NCBI GenBank assembly: GCA_037447655.1
Contig: JBBHKE010001645.1
Location: forward strand, 119,034 to 183,033
DNA length: 64,000 bases
Direction: 5' to 3'
Origin: Zygnema cylindricum
Taxonomy: Eukaryota > Streptophyta > Zygnematophyceae > Zygnematales > Zygnemataceae
This document shows, piece after piece, positions 47,386 to 57,430 of this stretch; within the stretch, counting starts at the first letter, position 1, and each line of letters opens with the position of its first letter. The position numbers and the translations under genes are program-made. The notes under the pieces were generated by a model. The model made no database searches, had not been told where the DNA came from, and saw only the letters and a program-made list of their open reading frames with translations.

Positions 47386-49374
47386 ATGGCTTCCTCTTCA
47401 GAGGGGGGCATGGGAAAGATGCAGTTTTGTTTTTCAGGAATAAAAGACACCATGTCTCTATCCCATTTTTGTATGCTTTATGATACCGAAATTCGTGACT
47501 TGGCATTTCGATATCAAGATAGCTTTGACCTTACGGTCGCTTTCTCTCTCATCGGCGGATACCTTCGGGGTGGCTCTCACTTTATACACACGGAAGTATG
47601 AGAGTATCTGTCAAATGACAGAGCACTCTCCACCCTTTGCAGGACTTCCAGCCGTTTCCAGCCAGGTAGAAATTCCCTACCAAGCAGTTGTTCAAGCGGT
47701 ATTGGACGTTAATGGGGATGAGCTATATCTAGCCATCCCCGAGATTCCTCAGCAGTATGTTGTGGTTGCTCGTGCGGCAGTTCCAGCTAGACCAGGAGGA
47801 TTAATTCTTTTACGTGACCCACTATCGGTCATGTTCGAACTTCTCTAGGAAGAACATCGGATGCAAAATCCAGATCAAGTTAAAGAGTTGATGAACTTCA
47901 AACGTAGGCCGGGTGAGACTGCCCCTGCTTTACGAGCTCGAATGGAAACCCTTATGAAAGCTTTACCGGACCTTATGTTCGATGCAAAAGCTGTCTAGAA
48001 ATTCGTGGGATAATTTCCTCCTCAATCGAAAATGTTCATTCAGACTCATCTCGGTCAAACATACGCACTGAAATTTACCTTTGAGCAAGCGGCTAAATAT
48101 GCGGTTAAGTATGAGATGCAATCGTCGTGGTGGGATGCTCATGAAAATCGCGAATCTCGAAATCAATTTGACCAATCTCCACCACCTCCTAAGAACCCAT
48201 GGCCTTCTATTAGGCCTCCAAAGACGTCAGCCATGGGAAATCCGCCATTTAATTCCGGAGACCGATTGTGTTTCCGATGTGGAAACACGGGCACGATGCC
48301 GGCATATGCGCGGATAAGTCGGCCACATGCATCCATTGCAACCAGAAGGGACATTATGTCCACCATTGCCATATTAAGGATCCTAATTTTTCCTATCAGA
48401 ATCAGATTCAAAAGGGTGGAATTCCTACCCGTTCTGCCAAGCCGGTCAATCCTGCTATCGATACAGAGAAAGAGGCGACCATGCCTAAGATCCCTCGAAG
48501 AGAGAGGGAAAAGGCCGAGTTACAAGTCATGATGGCCGCCATGATGAAGGAGCAATTCGCTGCCCTCATGGCCGAAATCAAACCCCAGTTCACGGGGATG
48601 GCAAGGACAGTTGTCCACACGCCATCGTTGGTTAGTCAAATACTTCGGGATTCCATGGTCTAACAACGGGTAGCCAATTTCGATAAGGGATCCCCTGATC
48701 ACAATCGGGACGGTAAATTACACAATTCCCGTATTCCACTTTATTTCGAGAAAGAATCTCTCTCCCCTCTACCAGACACAGCTTCTTCAATTGTGGCTGA
48801 AGCTCTCACCATTTTGGATAGAACTATACATGATGCTCACCGAGTCAAAGAACGACTAAGCATCCTTTTTGCCATGATTGATGAAGCACCCAAGGCCTCT
48901 ACCTTTGCTAATGAGGTTCCCAAAGCTTCTCCCCTTGTTGATGAGTTCGCTGTAGCCGCCGCTTTGAGGGCGTTGCAACTGAACTATAGTCTTTCAGTTA
49001 TTCAGCTGGATACCGCGGATGAGAGTCGTGACCTTGATCCTCACATCGATTTCCTAGACAATTCATGAAAGTCCTTCTCTCTTAATGGTGTTGCTCCTTC
49101 TCTCCCTCTCATGGACACCGGAGCCAAACCCGTGATCATTAGATCCGAATTTGCGCTCAAGCTTGGTCTCACAGCAGACAAGCTCCAAGCCAGGTCTACT
49201 CGGCTTCTTACTTCAACCGGTACCATGGAGCCGGTGCTTAGAATTACCAAGGACCCGCTTGTCTTTCGGTTTCACAACGAAACCGAGAGTGAGTACGTGG
49301 AGGTTTCTGTCCGAGCATTGGTCACCAAATGCAACGACTACGATTGCTTAGTGGGAAAGGATGTTATCTTTTGA
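47386..49374 (+). pseudogene. Element K gag-protease pseudogene (two zinc knuckles, retropepsin)
   Basis: The first frame starts MASSSEGGMGKMQF at 47386 and shifts near 47560. Gag continues with ELMNFKRRPGETAPALRARM, typical of LTR-element capsids. Stops at 47848, about 47996 and 48009. Two CCHC knuckles follow: CFRCGNTGHDAGIC (with a 1-nt frameshift near 48292) and CIHCNQKGHYVHHC. After a stop at 48661 comes a Pro/Ala/Ser linker, a stop near 49066 and a retropepsin-like block PLMDTGAKPVIIRSEF with the DTG triad (49108-49155). A later ND-YDCLVGKDV stretch fits the protease C-terminal half; stop at 49372. No RT, RNase H or integrase follows. The two-knuckle layout differs from the Copia elements and resembles Gypsy-type gags. 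Confidence 0.8.
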
Positions 49375-49689
49375 AATGGTGGGGGAGTAGATATGCATGA
49401 TCAAACCTTCTCCTGCCATCCCTCTAATTTTCCGGGACACAAAATCTGCCTCCCTCTTGTCTCTGCACACAAGCCGTTGACCGTTATGGCACATTTGGCT
49501 TCCGCTCTCCTTGCATTTTCCAGTATCGACCTTCGAGATAGTTTTAGTGAGCCCGATTTTCTCCTCGACTCACGCCATCTCTTGTATACTGTTGACAGCG
49601 AGGTCTTTCCACACATTCTCTATATGGTGGATAGCAATACTAATGGGATGTTGAGTTTGCTGAGGGTTTATACATGTACAAGTGTGATC
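49375..49689 (+). other. Element K 3' internal remnant
   Basis: One frame of about 100 codons (49393-49701) without a recognised motif, interrupted by F at 49690; the sequence resumes at 53617. Confidence 0.45.
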
Positions 49690-50867
49690 TGTTGTTTTTG
49701 AAATGTTAGTTTCGTACTTACCCCACATTTTGTTCGCACGCGACGGTTCGTGCGTAGATTATTACCGGAAATAATGTGGTCGTACAAATGGATCGAATGG
49801 ATTTGTGGATTGGGGGAGTAATTGTACGATTGAAATTAAAGGGCGTAATCGAGTGGCTCGGAATACGTTTGCAAATGGACGGCGGATCGCGAAGCGATCC
49901 GATGTGAAATGTACGAAATGTTGAATATGTACGCCGCCGGTATGGAGCGTCTTATCTGGACAAGTGTACTTTATTTGCGAGAGGCGTATTTATTGCAAAG
50001 GACGCTAGTTGCGTACGGAAAAGATTTTGAAGGTACGGTATGATTTCGGCAAGTGGTTCGTGGTACATTTGGAGGGCGGACGGCGTCCGCCGATATTTCC
50101 AAATGATTGCATTTTGATGATGTGGTATCAAGTGGACCGTACGTATGTGATGTCAGTTCATGACGTGGTTTCGTCCTCAAGTGACTAATCTAGTTGATAC
50201 TCAGTACGCGGATTTTACGGAAGCGTCGATGTAAATATTTGGTTGAACATTGATTTGTCTTTTTGTGAATTAATTATTAGTGTAGATTTACTCACTTTGA
50301 CATACCTTGAAGTATTCGGGTATGCCAACATTAATAGAGGTAGCTGGTAAATAGCGTACGGCTGATATGCCTCCGTACATTCAGCAGTAAGCTCTTGTAT
50401 ATATTTGTAGGACTTAGTCATTTTAGGACATAGGAACTTTTTGGACCAAAACTGTTTATGGTTATTTTTTGGTAATTTTATCTGAGAATTACTCTCAGAT
50501 CTGTTTGCAGAATTGTCTGAAATTCTGAATGTGTGTTCCTATCTTTACTCGTAATATTGTCACATATTTTCAGGCCTATTGTGTCCCTGGTCTGTGTTTT
50601 ACTTCATTGTGAAGTTAGTCTATTTTATCAAATTTCTGGCAGACTGTTTTTCTGCAACTTTGAATAGATGATGTGATCTCTATGTTTATTATTTTTGTCT
50701 GAAACTTTGTGAGGTTATTCTATAGCTTAGATAGTATCTTTTGATGTAGTTTCAGCCTGTTTGGTTTATTCTGTTGAATTCGGTGTGTATCCAAAGTAGG
50801 CTGTTTTTGGGGTAGTCTGTGGTGCTTCCGAGGGTGAATCCATGGCTAGAAATGGCTATGGACAACA
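49690..50867 (+). repeat. 5' LTR of element F
   Basis: tgttgtttttgaaatg ... gacaaca. Contains the palindrome gatcgcgaagcgatc near 49888. The last 26 bases are also the first gag codons. Confidence 0.93.
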
Positions 50868-51318
50868 GGTTATGGGCCCACTTCCATGGCTACCCATATT
50901 GGATGAATCTTACTTACCCATATTTGAGGGCACAGAGTATTATTGTTGGAGGAGTATTATGGAGAGCTACTTCAAGTTGAGGGAGCTTATAGATGTGGTG
51001 GATGGGACATTTGTCAAAACTTCAGCTGAATGGGAGGAGAAAAACCTGGAGTGCTTGAGGATTATCAAGCTATCTATGACTAAGGAATTTGTAATGATGT
51101 ACCTTGATGTGAAGAGTGCAGCTGAATTATCGAAGTGTTTAGAATGCACTTATCAAAAGACTTCTGTGTATCACTGGATAATTAGTGCTACAAAAATATT
51201 TGAATATAAATATGTTGGAGGTAGCATGTTGAAATATTGCCTTAGTTTGCAAAGATTGTTTGCAGAGAATGATATTGCAGGAAGAATTTTACAAATGTTC
51301 AAAAGATTCTCATTTTAA
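50842..51318 (+). CDS. Element F gag, N-terminal frame (158 aa)
   Basis: The start atg at 50842 is 26 bases inside the LTR: MARNGYGQQVMGPLPWLPIL crosses the primer site. The conserved gag features YYCWRSIMESYF, ELSKCLECTYQK and FEYKYVGGSMLKYC are in register with the gags of A, D and E. The frame leaves homology after FAENDIAG (near 51280) and ends at taa 51316-51318, overlapping the next start as taatg. The second frame carries the rest of the domain, so one gag has been split by a 1-nt shift. Whether this is a lesion or a translated frameshift cannot be told from sequence. It would act in the cytoplasm as the capsid protein. Confidence 0.7.
   Translation: MARNGYGQQVMGPLPWLPILDESYLPIFEGTEYYCWRSIMESYFKLRELIDVVDGTFVKTSAEWEEKNLECLRIIKLSMTKEFVMMYLDVKSAAELSKCLECTYQKTSVYHWIISATKIFEYKYVGGSMLKYCLSLQRLFAENDIAGRILQMFKRFSF
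50868..50881 (+). promoter_or_regulatory. Primer-binding site of F
   Basis: ggttatgggcccac, a perfect match to the initiator tRNA-Met anticodon-arm complement; translated as Q-V-M-G-P. Confidence 0.8.
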
Positions 51319-52115
51319 TGAAAGGATTACCTAAAGAATATAGGTGCGCGTTTGATAGATTAAACCAAGTTGGTAAAAAGGATTGGAACTTACCATTAGC
51401 AATCAGATTTGTTTTGGATGTAGAAGATGATAAAGAGGCTTTAAAAGATAGGGGGAATTTTGAAGGTGTTAGATCACAGTTTCAGAAAAATAGAAAAAGT
51501 TGCAAACCAGAAAATTGTTTTTCCTGTAATGATTTAGGACATACTTTTAGAGTATGTCCATTATATAAAAGTGCATGTGTCACAGGAAATTTCAAAAACG
51601 GATGGGATGACGATCGAGTTCGACCCCTTGCACGAAGGGATACACTTCCAGTCGATGAATTTGTATACTTGCCGATTGTTATTTTTCGAAATATGGAAAA
51701 TGAGGAAGTAAAGGAAACATTTGTTGTCACCGAAAATAGTGTGGAGAAAGTGGTGACAGAAAAGGATTCAGTTTCTGTCAATTTTTCTGACGATAGATTG
51801 GTGAGTGATAAAGATTTACTGGAGGAAGAAGTTATTGTAGTGAAGATAGCTAGAGAGAATGAAGGTCAAGTGGAAGTGGAAACTGAAAATAATTTGCATG
51901 AGGAGATTACTATACTTAAAGAGGGAGAGAGAAAATATGTTCAGAAAATTGAAGTAGGAGAGGAAGTTTATAATATTGGAAAAGAAAAAGGTTCAAAAAT
52001 TGAGAAAATACCAAAATTTATTAAGAAAACAAAGAAAAGAAGTAGAAGTCAAAGGATAAACCGTAGAAGAAAACATGTTCAGAAAATGGTCAAAAGAAAG
52101 CATCGTGAAAAATAA
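51318..52115 (+). CDS. Element F gag, C-terminal frame with zinc knuckle and basic tail (265 aa)
   Basis: The frame upstream of its first Met already reads NFTNVQKILILMKGLPKEYR, the counterpart of FSEKEKVNFLLMKLPDEF in A, so it is the true continuation of gag. A CCHC knuckle CFSCNDLGHTFRVC (residues about 68-81) is intact: C-x2-C-x4-H-x4-C. Then comes a long acidic region rich in Glu/Val and a terminal segment of Lys/Arg clusters (FIKKTKKRSRSQRINRRRK). A short stretch EGERKYVQKIEVGEE is weakly like the RT tail of the Copia copies. An open frame of this length with an intact knuckle in a young element suggests retained function in packaging. Confidence 0.7.
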   Translation: MKGLPKEYRCAFDRLNQVGKKDWNLPLAIRFVLDVEDDKEALKDRGNFEGVRSQFQKNRKSCKPENCFSCNDLGHTFRVCPLYKSACVTGNFKNGWDDDRVRPLARRDTLPVDEFVYLPIVIFRNMENEEVKETFVVTENSVEKVVTEKDSVSVNFSDDRLVSDKDLLEEEVIVVKIARENEGQVEVETENNLHEEITILKEGERKYVQKIEVGEEVYNIGKEKGSKIEKIPKFIKKTKKRSRSQRINRRRKHVQKMVKRKHREK

Positions 52116-52289
52116 TTTTAGGGAAGTAGTTATCTTTTACATTTAGTAATCTTTTTGAGGAATATCCGATTTAAAACTTTGAATTTTGAAATTTTGTGAG
52201 AAGGAAAGTTTTTAACTTGAAGACCTAGAAAGAGGTAGTGAAAGCAATGGTGTGTTTAGGAAGGAAGGATTTTGGAAGACATGGCAGCA

Positions 52290-52350
52290 GGAAGTTGGAG
52301 CAGTGGTGACGTCAGCAGAAGCAGTGGTGACGTCAACGGAAGCAGTGGTG
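52290..52350 (+). promoter_or_regulatory. 21-bp tandem repeat with two TGACGTCA sites
   Basis: gcagtggtgacgtcagcag-type units repeat about three times. The first two carry the palindrome tgacgtca (52307-52314 and 52328-52335), a bZIP/CRE-type site, 21 bp apart. It lies just upstream of the F polypurine tract. Confidence 0.55.
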
Positions 52351-52430
52351 ATATTTGAACGAAAGGTACAGTTTCATTTGACACGCGACATACTTTATTA
52401 TGGGTGCACGAAACTAAAATTTCGGGGGAG

Positions 52431-53611
52431 TGTTGTTTTTGAAATGTTAGTTTCGTACTTACGCCACATTTTGTGCGCACGCGACGGTTCGTGCGTAGAT
52501 TATTACCGGAAATAATGTGGTCGTACAAATGGAGGTTCGAATGGATTTGTGGATTTGGGGAGTAATTGTACGATTGAAATTAAAGGGCGTAATTGAGTGG
52601 CTCGGAATACGTTTGCAAATGGACGGCGGATCGCGAAGCGATCCGATGTGAAATGTACGAAATGTTGAATATGTACGCCGCCGGTATGGAGCGTCTTATC
52701 TGGACAAGTGTACTTTATTTGCGAGAGGCGTATTTATTGCAAAGGACGCTAGTTCAGTACGGAAAATATTTTGAAGGTACGGTATGATTTCGGCAAGTGG
52801 TTCGTGGTACATTTGGAGGGCGGACGGCGTCCGCCGATATTTCCAAAGGATTGCATTTTGATGATGTGGTATCAAGTGGACCGTACGTATGTGATGTCAG
52901 TTCATGACGTGGTTTCGTCCTCAAGTGACTAATCTAGTTGATACTCAGTACGCGGATTTTACGGAAGCGTCGATGTAAATATTTGGTTGAACATTGATTT
53001 GTCTTTTTGTGAATTAATTATTAGTGTAGATTTACTCACTTTGACATACCTTGAAGTATTCGGGTATGCCAACATTAATAGAGGTAGCTGGTAAATAGCG
53101 TACGGCTGATATGCCTCCGTACATTCAGCAGTAAGCTCTTGTATATATTTGTAGGACTTAGTCATTTTAGGACATAGGAACTTTTTGGACCAAAACTGTT
53201 TATGGTTATTTTTTGGTAATTTTATCTGAGAATTACTCTCAGATCTGTTTGCAGAATTGTCTGAAATTCTGCATGTGTGTTCCTATCTATACTCATAATA
53301 TTGTCACATATTTTCAGGCCTATTGTGTCCCTGGTCTGTGTTTTACTTCATTGTGAAGTTAGTCTATTTTATCAAATTTCTGGCAGACTGTTTTTCTGCA
53401 ACTTTGAATAGATGATGTGATCTCTATGTTTATTATTTTTGTCTGAAACTTTGTGAGGTTATTCTATAGCCTAGATAATATCCTTTAATGTAGTTTCAAC
53501 CTGTTTGAATAATTCTGTTGAATTCTGTGTGTATCCAAAGTAGGCTGTTTTTGGGGTAATCTGTGGTGTTTCCGAGGGTGAATCCATGGCTAGAAATGGC
53601 TATCGACAACA
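52431..53611 (+). repeat. 3' LTR of element F
   Basis: Matches 49690-50867 almost completely; small differences near 52530, 52757 and 53470-53540. Confidence 0.93.
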
Positions 53612-53616
53612 TGATC

Positions 53617-53736
53617 AAGGGTCCCACATGGAGTGCCTCTCTCCTCCATTATATTTCAACCCGGCTGACCATTGTTGCTATTCCAGGCTCAGCTGTGTTG
53701 ACATGCTCCTCTTCAGGCTAAGGAGCTGGGGGGGGG
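53617..53736 (+). other. Element K 3' end with G-run polypurine tract
   Basis: K resumes after F (aagggtcccacatgg) and ends in aaggagctggggggggg (G-run 53728-53736) immediately before the repeated LTR unit, the position expected of a polypurine tract. Confidence 0.6.
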
Positions 53737-55224
53737 GAATTATTGGGTCCACTTCACTCTAGGGGAGTATTCTTCCCCTTCTCTCTTTAGGTCAATTTCA
53801 CTTTTATTTCTTCTCATGGTGTATATATTTTTTTAATTTTCATATTTTTCTTCGTTGTTGAATATGTTTGTGAGCATGACTTTGCTGGTTTTGATGCATG
53901 TTCGCTTGCTTGTCTCTCATGCACGACAGCTGTCATGCCGCATCGTGTCGGTTGCTAGCGCGCACGATATCATGCCCGCACGCGCAATATTGGGTGCGCG
54001 CGCACGATATAATACACGCACACGCGATATTATAAATGCACGCGCGGTATTTCTCACGCACGCGCGATATATCTCACGCACGCGCAATATTTCTCACGCA
54101 CGCGCCGTATTTCTCACCCACGCGCGGTATTTTGCACGCACGCGTAGTATTTCTCACGCACGCCCGGTATTTCGCATGCACGCACGGTTTAAAGCACGCG
54201 CGCGCGGTTTTATGCATGCACGCGCAATTTCATGCATGCACGCACGATTTGATGCACGCACGTCTAGCTTTTTCGTTGGCACGTGCGAAATTTTGCGTCA
54301 GTTCATTTATTTATATGTTTGTTGAACAGTACTTATTTCGTGCGTGGTACTGTTTCGTTTCGTGCGCAGGTACACACTTTTCGAGTATTTCGTGCGATAC
54401 CTTTTATTTCGTGCTAGACCTTTCATTTTGTGCGGTATGCTTCGATTCGTGCGTATGCACGCGATTTCGAAGTATGGACGTGGAGTATCGTTTAGAGTGA
54501 ATCGCGATTCTCGGGCGACGCTTCGATATATCATATTTATTTTAGTCGCGAACCCATGTAGGTTCGCTCGCATATGTAGTTAGGGAGGGTTTTTACCCTC
54601 GGACGGTGAATTTTGTCAGGCGTACGTCAGACGATGTTGGCCGCCTATTGGCCAACATCTTAAGTAGTTTCATGCATGTAAAGTAGACTAGACATAGGCT
54701 AATTTTGCTTAGGCCTACCGTAGCTCTTACTTAGCCTAATTCTCAGACTTAGAGAATTTAGCTTTTGGACAAGAATTTTCTCTTGGCTGCGGAGCTTTTC
54801 TCTTGCTCTCTCTCTCACCGATTGCCCATGCTTTCTCTTTCTTATTGCTAGCTAGCTATTGTGGCTAGATAGGTTAAGAATATTTGCCTTTGTTTCTGCC
54901 TCGTTTTTAATCCACACGGCTTCGGCCAAGTCCGGAAGGTTTCCCTCCAAACTTGTCTTTTTGGCGATTGGTGGAGTGGAGGCTTGAGGTGTGGCATCTT
55001 CTGTCAAGCTGCGTCGTTCTCCGGACAGCTGGACGGTTTGTTTGCGTGTATTTATGTGTGTGGCATTTCGGTTTTATTAGAAAAGTGTAATTTTTGGCTA
55101 AATCCGATCTTCTTGGTTTTGGTTGGAAGTGATTATTTTGCTTTTGTTGCTTTCCTTTGAGATAACTCTTGTAAAGAATACGTGGAAGACTCGAGAGCCT
55201 AGTGGCTACCTCGCGGCTTAGTAT
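53737..55224 (+). repeat. 3' LTR of element K
   Basis: Starts aattattgggtcc after the G-run and ends ggcttagtat. Its 53931-55224 part matches the 5' LTR at 44244-45402. The terminal dinucleotides are not the usual TG/CA, so exact ends are uncertain; tgtcatgcc at 53931 is an alternative start. Confidence 0.65.
53950..54280 (+). repeat. CACGCACGCG tandem array, long allele (about 20-bp unit)
   Basis: About 16 units such as cacgcacgcgcgatatttct. Alternating purine-pyrimidine, CpG-dense core in otherwise AT-rich DNA. The array is several units longer than in the 5' LTR (44262-44450). Confidence 0.85.
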
Positions 55225-55419
55225 AATTTATTGGGTCCACTTCACTCTAGGGGAGTATTCTTCCCCTTCTCTCTTTGGGTCATTTTCACTTTTATTTCTT
55301 CTCATGGTGTATATATTTTTTGACTTTTCATATTTATTTCCGTTGTTGTATATGTTTGTGAGCATGACTTTGCTGGTTTTGATGCATGTTCGCTTGCTTG
55401 TCTCTCATGCACGACATAG
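55225..55419 (+). repeat. Second, truncated K LTR start in tandem
   Basis: aatttattgggtcc to catgcacgac repeats 53737-53927 directly after the 3' LTR and then stops, giving an LTR-LTR head-to-tail junction. Confidence 0.75.
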
Positions 55420-56367
55420 GAGAGGTTTACGCAAAGGCATGTCGTACAGCCACGGCTGCAAGGCTGCACGTCTACGATGTCACGTAGACACATGTGACAT
55501 ACGAAATCGTTTCAAAAATTACGATGTGTCTTGCGACGCTTCAAAAAGTTTTGAAAAAATACGGTGCGGCAAAGACAATTTGTACACGGTGATAGCCATT
55601 ACGGGTATTGTCGACGTATACAATCGTCACAAACTTAAGTAACAATTTCAAGTAAACACATAGAGACACCTGAAATCTGGGTTCGCCGGATCCGCGCTAA
55701 AATACAAAGTAAGTTAGCTAAGTTACAGCCACATGGGGCCCCACCCTTATTGTTTGAAACATGTGAATAAGCTAATAATTAGGATTTATTGTTGGAAATT
55801 GACGTAATAATATGATTTCCGCTGATTTATTAATTAATAATTTATACTTGTTGCATGACATTGACATAAAAATATGATATATTTGTGGAAACACGGTATA
55901 AAACGCCTAATTAGCACTTTGCAATAATGCACAATATATGAGGAAACTAATATTTACAATATGTCACATGATATTGACATAATAATTTGACATATTTTTG
56001 GAAACACCATAAAAAGTACATAATTAATACTTTACAATGGATTTTGATTTGAGGCCCTTAACTTTTAGTAAGATTTGCAAAATGTATAGTGTCAGTACCG
56101 TGTTTGATTTGCGACGCTAATCATGATGTCACGTACTTCCACGATACCAAAATTACAAAATACAATAATGTTGGAAAAAAGTACAAAATTTTCATTTTTT
56201 ATTTTATTTTTGCTTGACGGACCGTAACCGACATTTTTTTTTTAGTGAATCAACCAACCGCGACCGCTCGTCCTCCAAAATTTGCCAACCGAATCTGTTC
56301 CGGATCTGGCGCGAGCGGTCGTTTAACGGTCGGTCACGGTTTCGGTAGACCGTTTGCGACCTCTTGA
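55420..56367. other. Gene-free stretch with three diverged 110-bp repeats
   Basis: Segments near 55795, 55850 and 55957 share attgacataa-aatatgat, atatttttggaaacac and taattaatactttacaat words, a decayed tandem. At 56210-56370 a GC-richer block (ggaccgtaaccgac, cggtcacggtttcgg) leads into the satellite. No gene. Confidence 0.45.
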
Positions 56368-57430
56368 ACATATCGTGCGAGATTCTCCTAGCAACATATC
56401 GTGCAGAATTCTCCTAGCAGTATATCGTGCGGAATTCTCTTAGCAGCATATCGTGTGGAATTCTCCTAGCAACATATTGCGCGGAACACTCCTAACAATA
56501 TATCGTGCGGAATTCTCTTAGCAACATATCGTGCGGAATTCCCCTAGCAGTATATCGTGCAGAATTCTCCTAGCAACATATCGTGCGGAATTCTCCTAGG
56601 AACACATCGTGCGGAATTCTCCTAGGAGCATATCGTGCGGAATTCTCCTAGCAGTATATCGTGCGGAATTCTCCTAGAAGCATATCATGTGGAATTCTCT
56701 TAGCAACATATCGTGCGGAATTCTCCTAGGAACATATCGTGCGGAATTCTCTTAGCAGCATATCGTTCGGAATTCTCCTTACAGCATATCGTGCGGAATA
56801 CTCCTAGCAACCTATCGTGCGGAATTCTCCTAGCAGTATATCCTTCAAAATTCTCCTAGGAACATATCGTTTGTAATTCTCCTAGTAGCATATCGTGCGG
56901 AATTCTTCTAGCATTATATCGTGCGGAATTCTCCTGGCAACATATCGTGCGGAATTCTCCTAGCACCATATGGTGCGATATTCTCCTAGAAACACATCGT
57001 GCCGACTTCTCCTAGCAGTATATCGTGCGAAATTCTCCTAGCAACATATCGTGCGGAATTCTCCTAGCAGTATGTCGTGCAAAATTCTCCTAGCAACATA
57101 TCGTGGGGAATTCTCCTAGCAGCATATCGTGCGGAATTCTCCTAGGAACATGTCGTGCGGAATTCTCTTAGCATTATATCGTGCAGAATTCTCCTAGTAA
57201 TATACCGTGCAAAATTCTCCTAAAAACTTATCGTGCGGAATACTTCTAGCAACATATTGTGCGGAATTCTCCTAGCAGCATATCGTGTGGAATTCTCATA
57301 ACAACATATCGTGTTAAATTCTTGCAGCAACATATCATGCGGAATTCTCATAGCAACATATCGTGCGGAATTCTCCTAGCAATATAGCGTGTGGAATTCT
57401 CCCTAGCATCATATCGTGCGGAATTCTCTT
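56368..57430 (+). repeat. 26-bp satellite, about 41 units
   Basis: Consensus acatatcgtgcggaattctc followed by ctagca. Nearly every unit carries gaattc; the variable bases before atatcg (aac, agt, agc, gaa) suggest sub-families. Some units have cctagg. Confidence 0.95.

Larger units (their letters stand above)
49690..53611 (+). mobile_element. LTR retrotransposon F: complete, young, gag-only
   Basis: LTRs 49690-50867 and 52431-53611, near-identical by eye, with perfect 5-bp duplication tgatc (49685-49689 and 53612-53616). Primer site ggttatgggcccac at 50868-50881; polypurine tract ttcgggggag at 52421-52430. The 1.56-kb interior encodes a Copia-type gag in two frames and nothing else. It is comparable in plan to plant TR-GAG elements. 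Inserted in element K. Confidence 0.93.

Noticed and set aside
54307-54573. Minus-strand frames in the K LTR and Arg/His-rich plus-strand frames at 53855-54500 and 44243-44870
   Set aside because: Products of the cacgcacg array and neighbouring LTR sequence; no conserved domain, and the frames drift between the two LTRs.
56368-57430. Possible CRISPR array
   Set aside because: The 26-bp units are contiguous without unique spacers, in a eukaryotic setting; it is a satellite.
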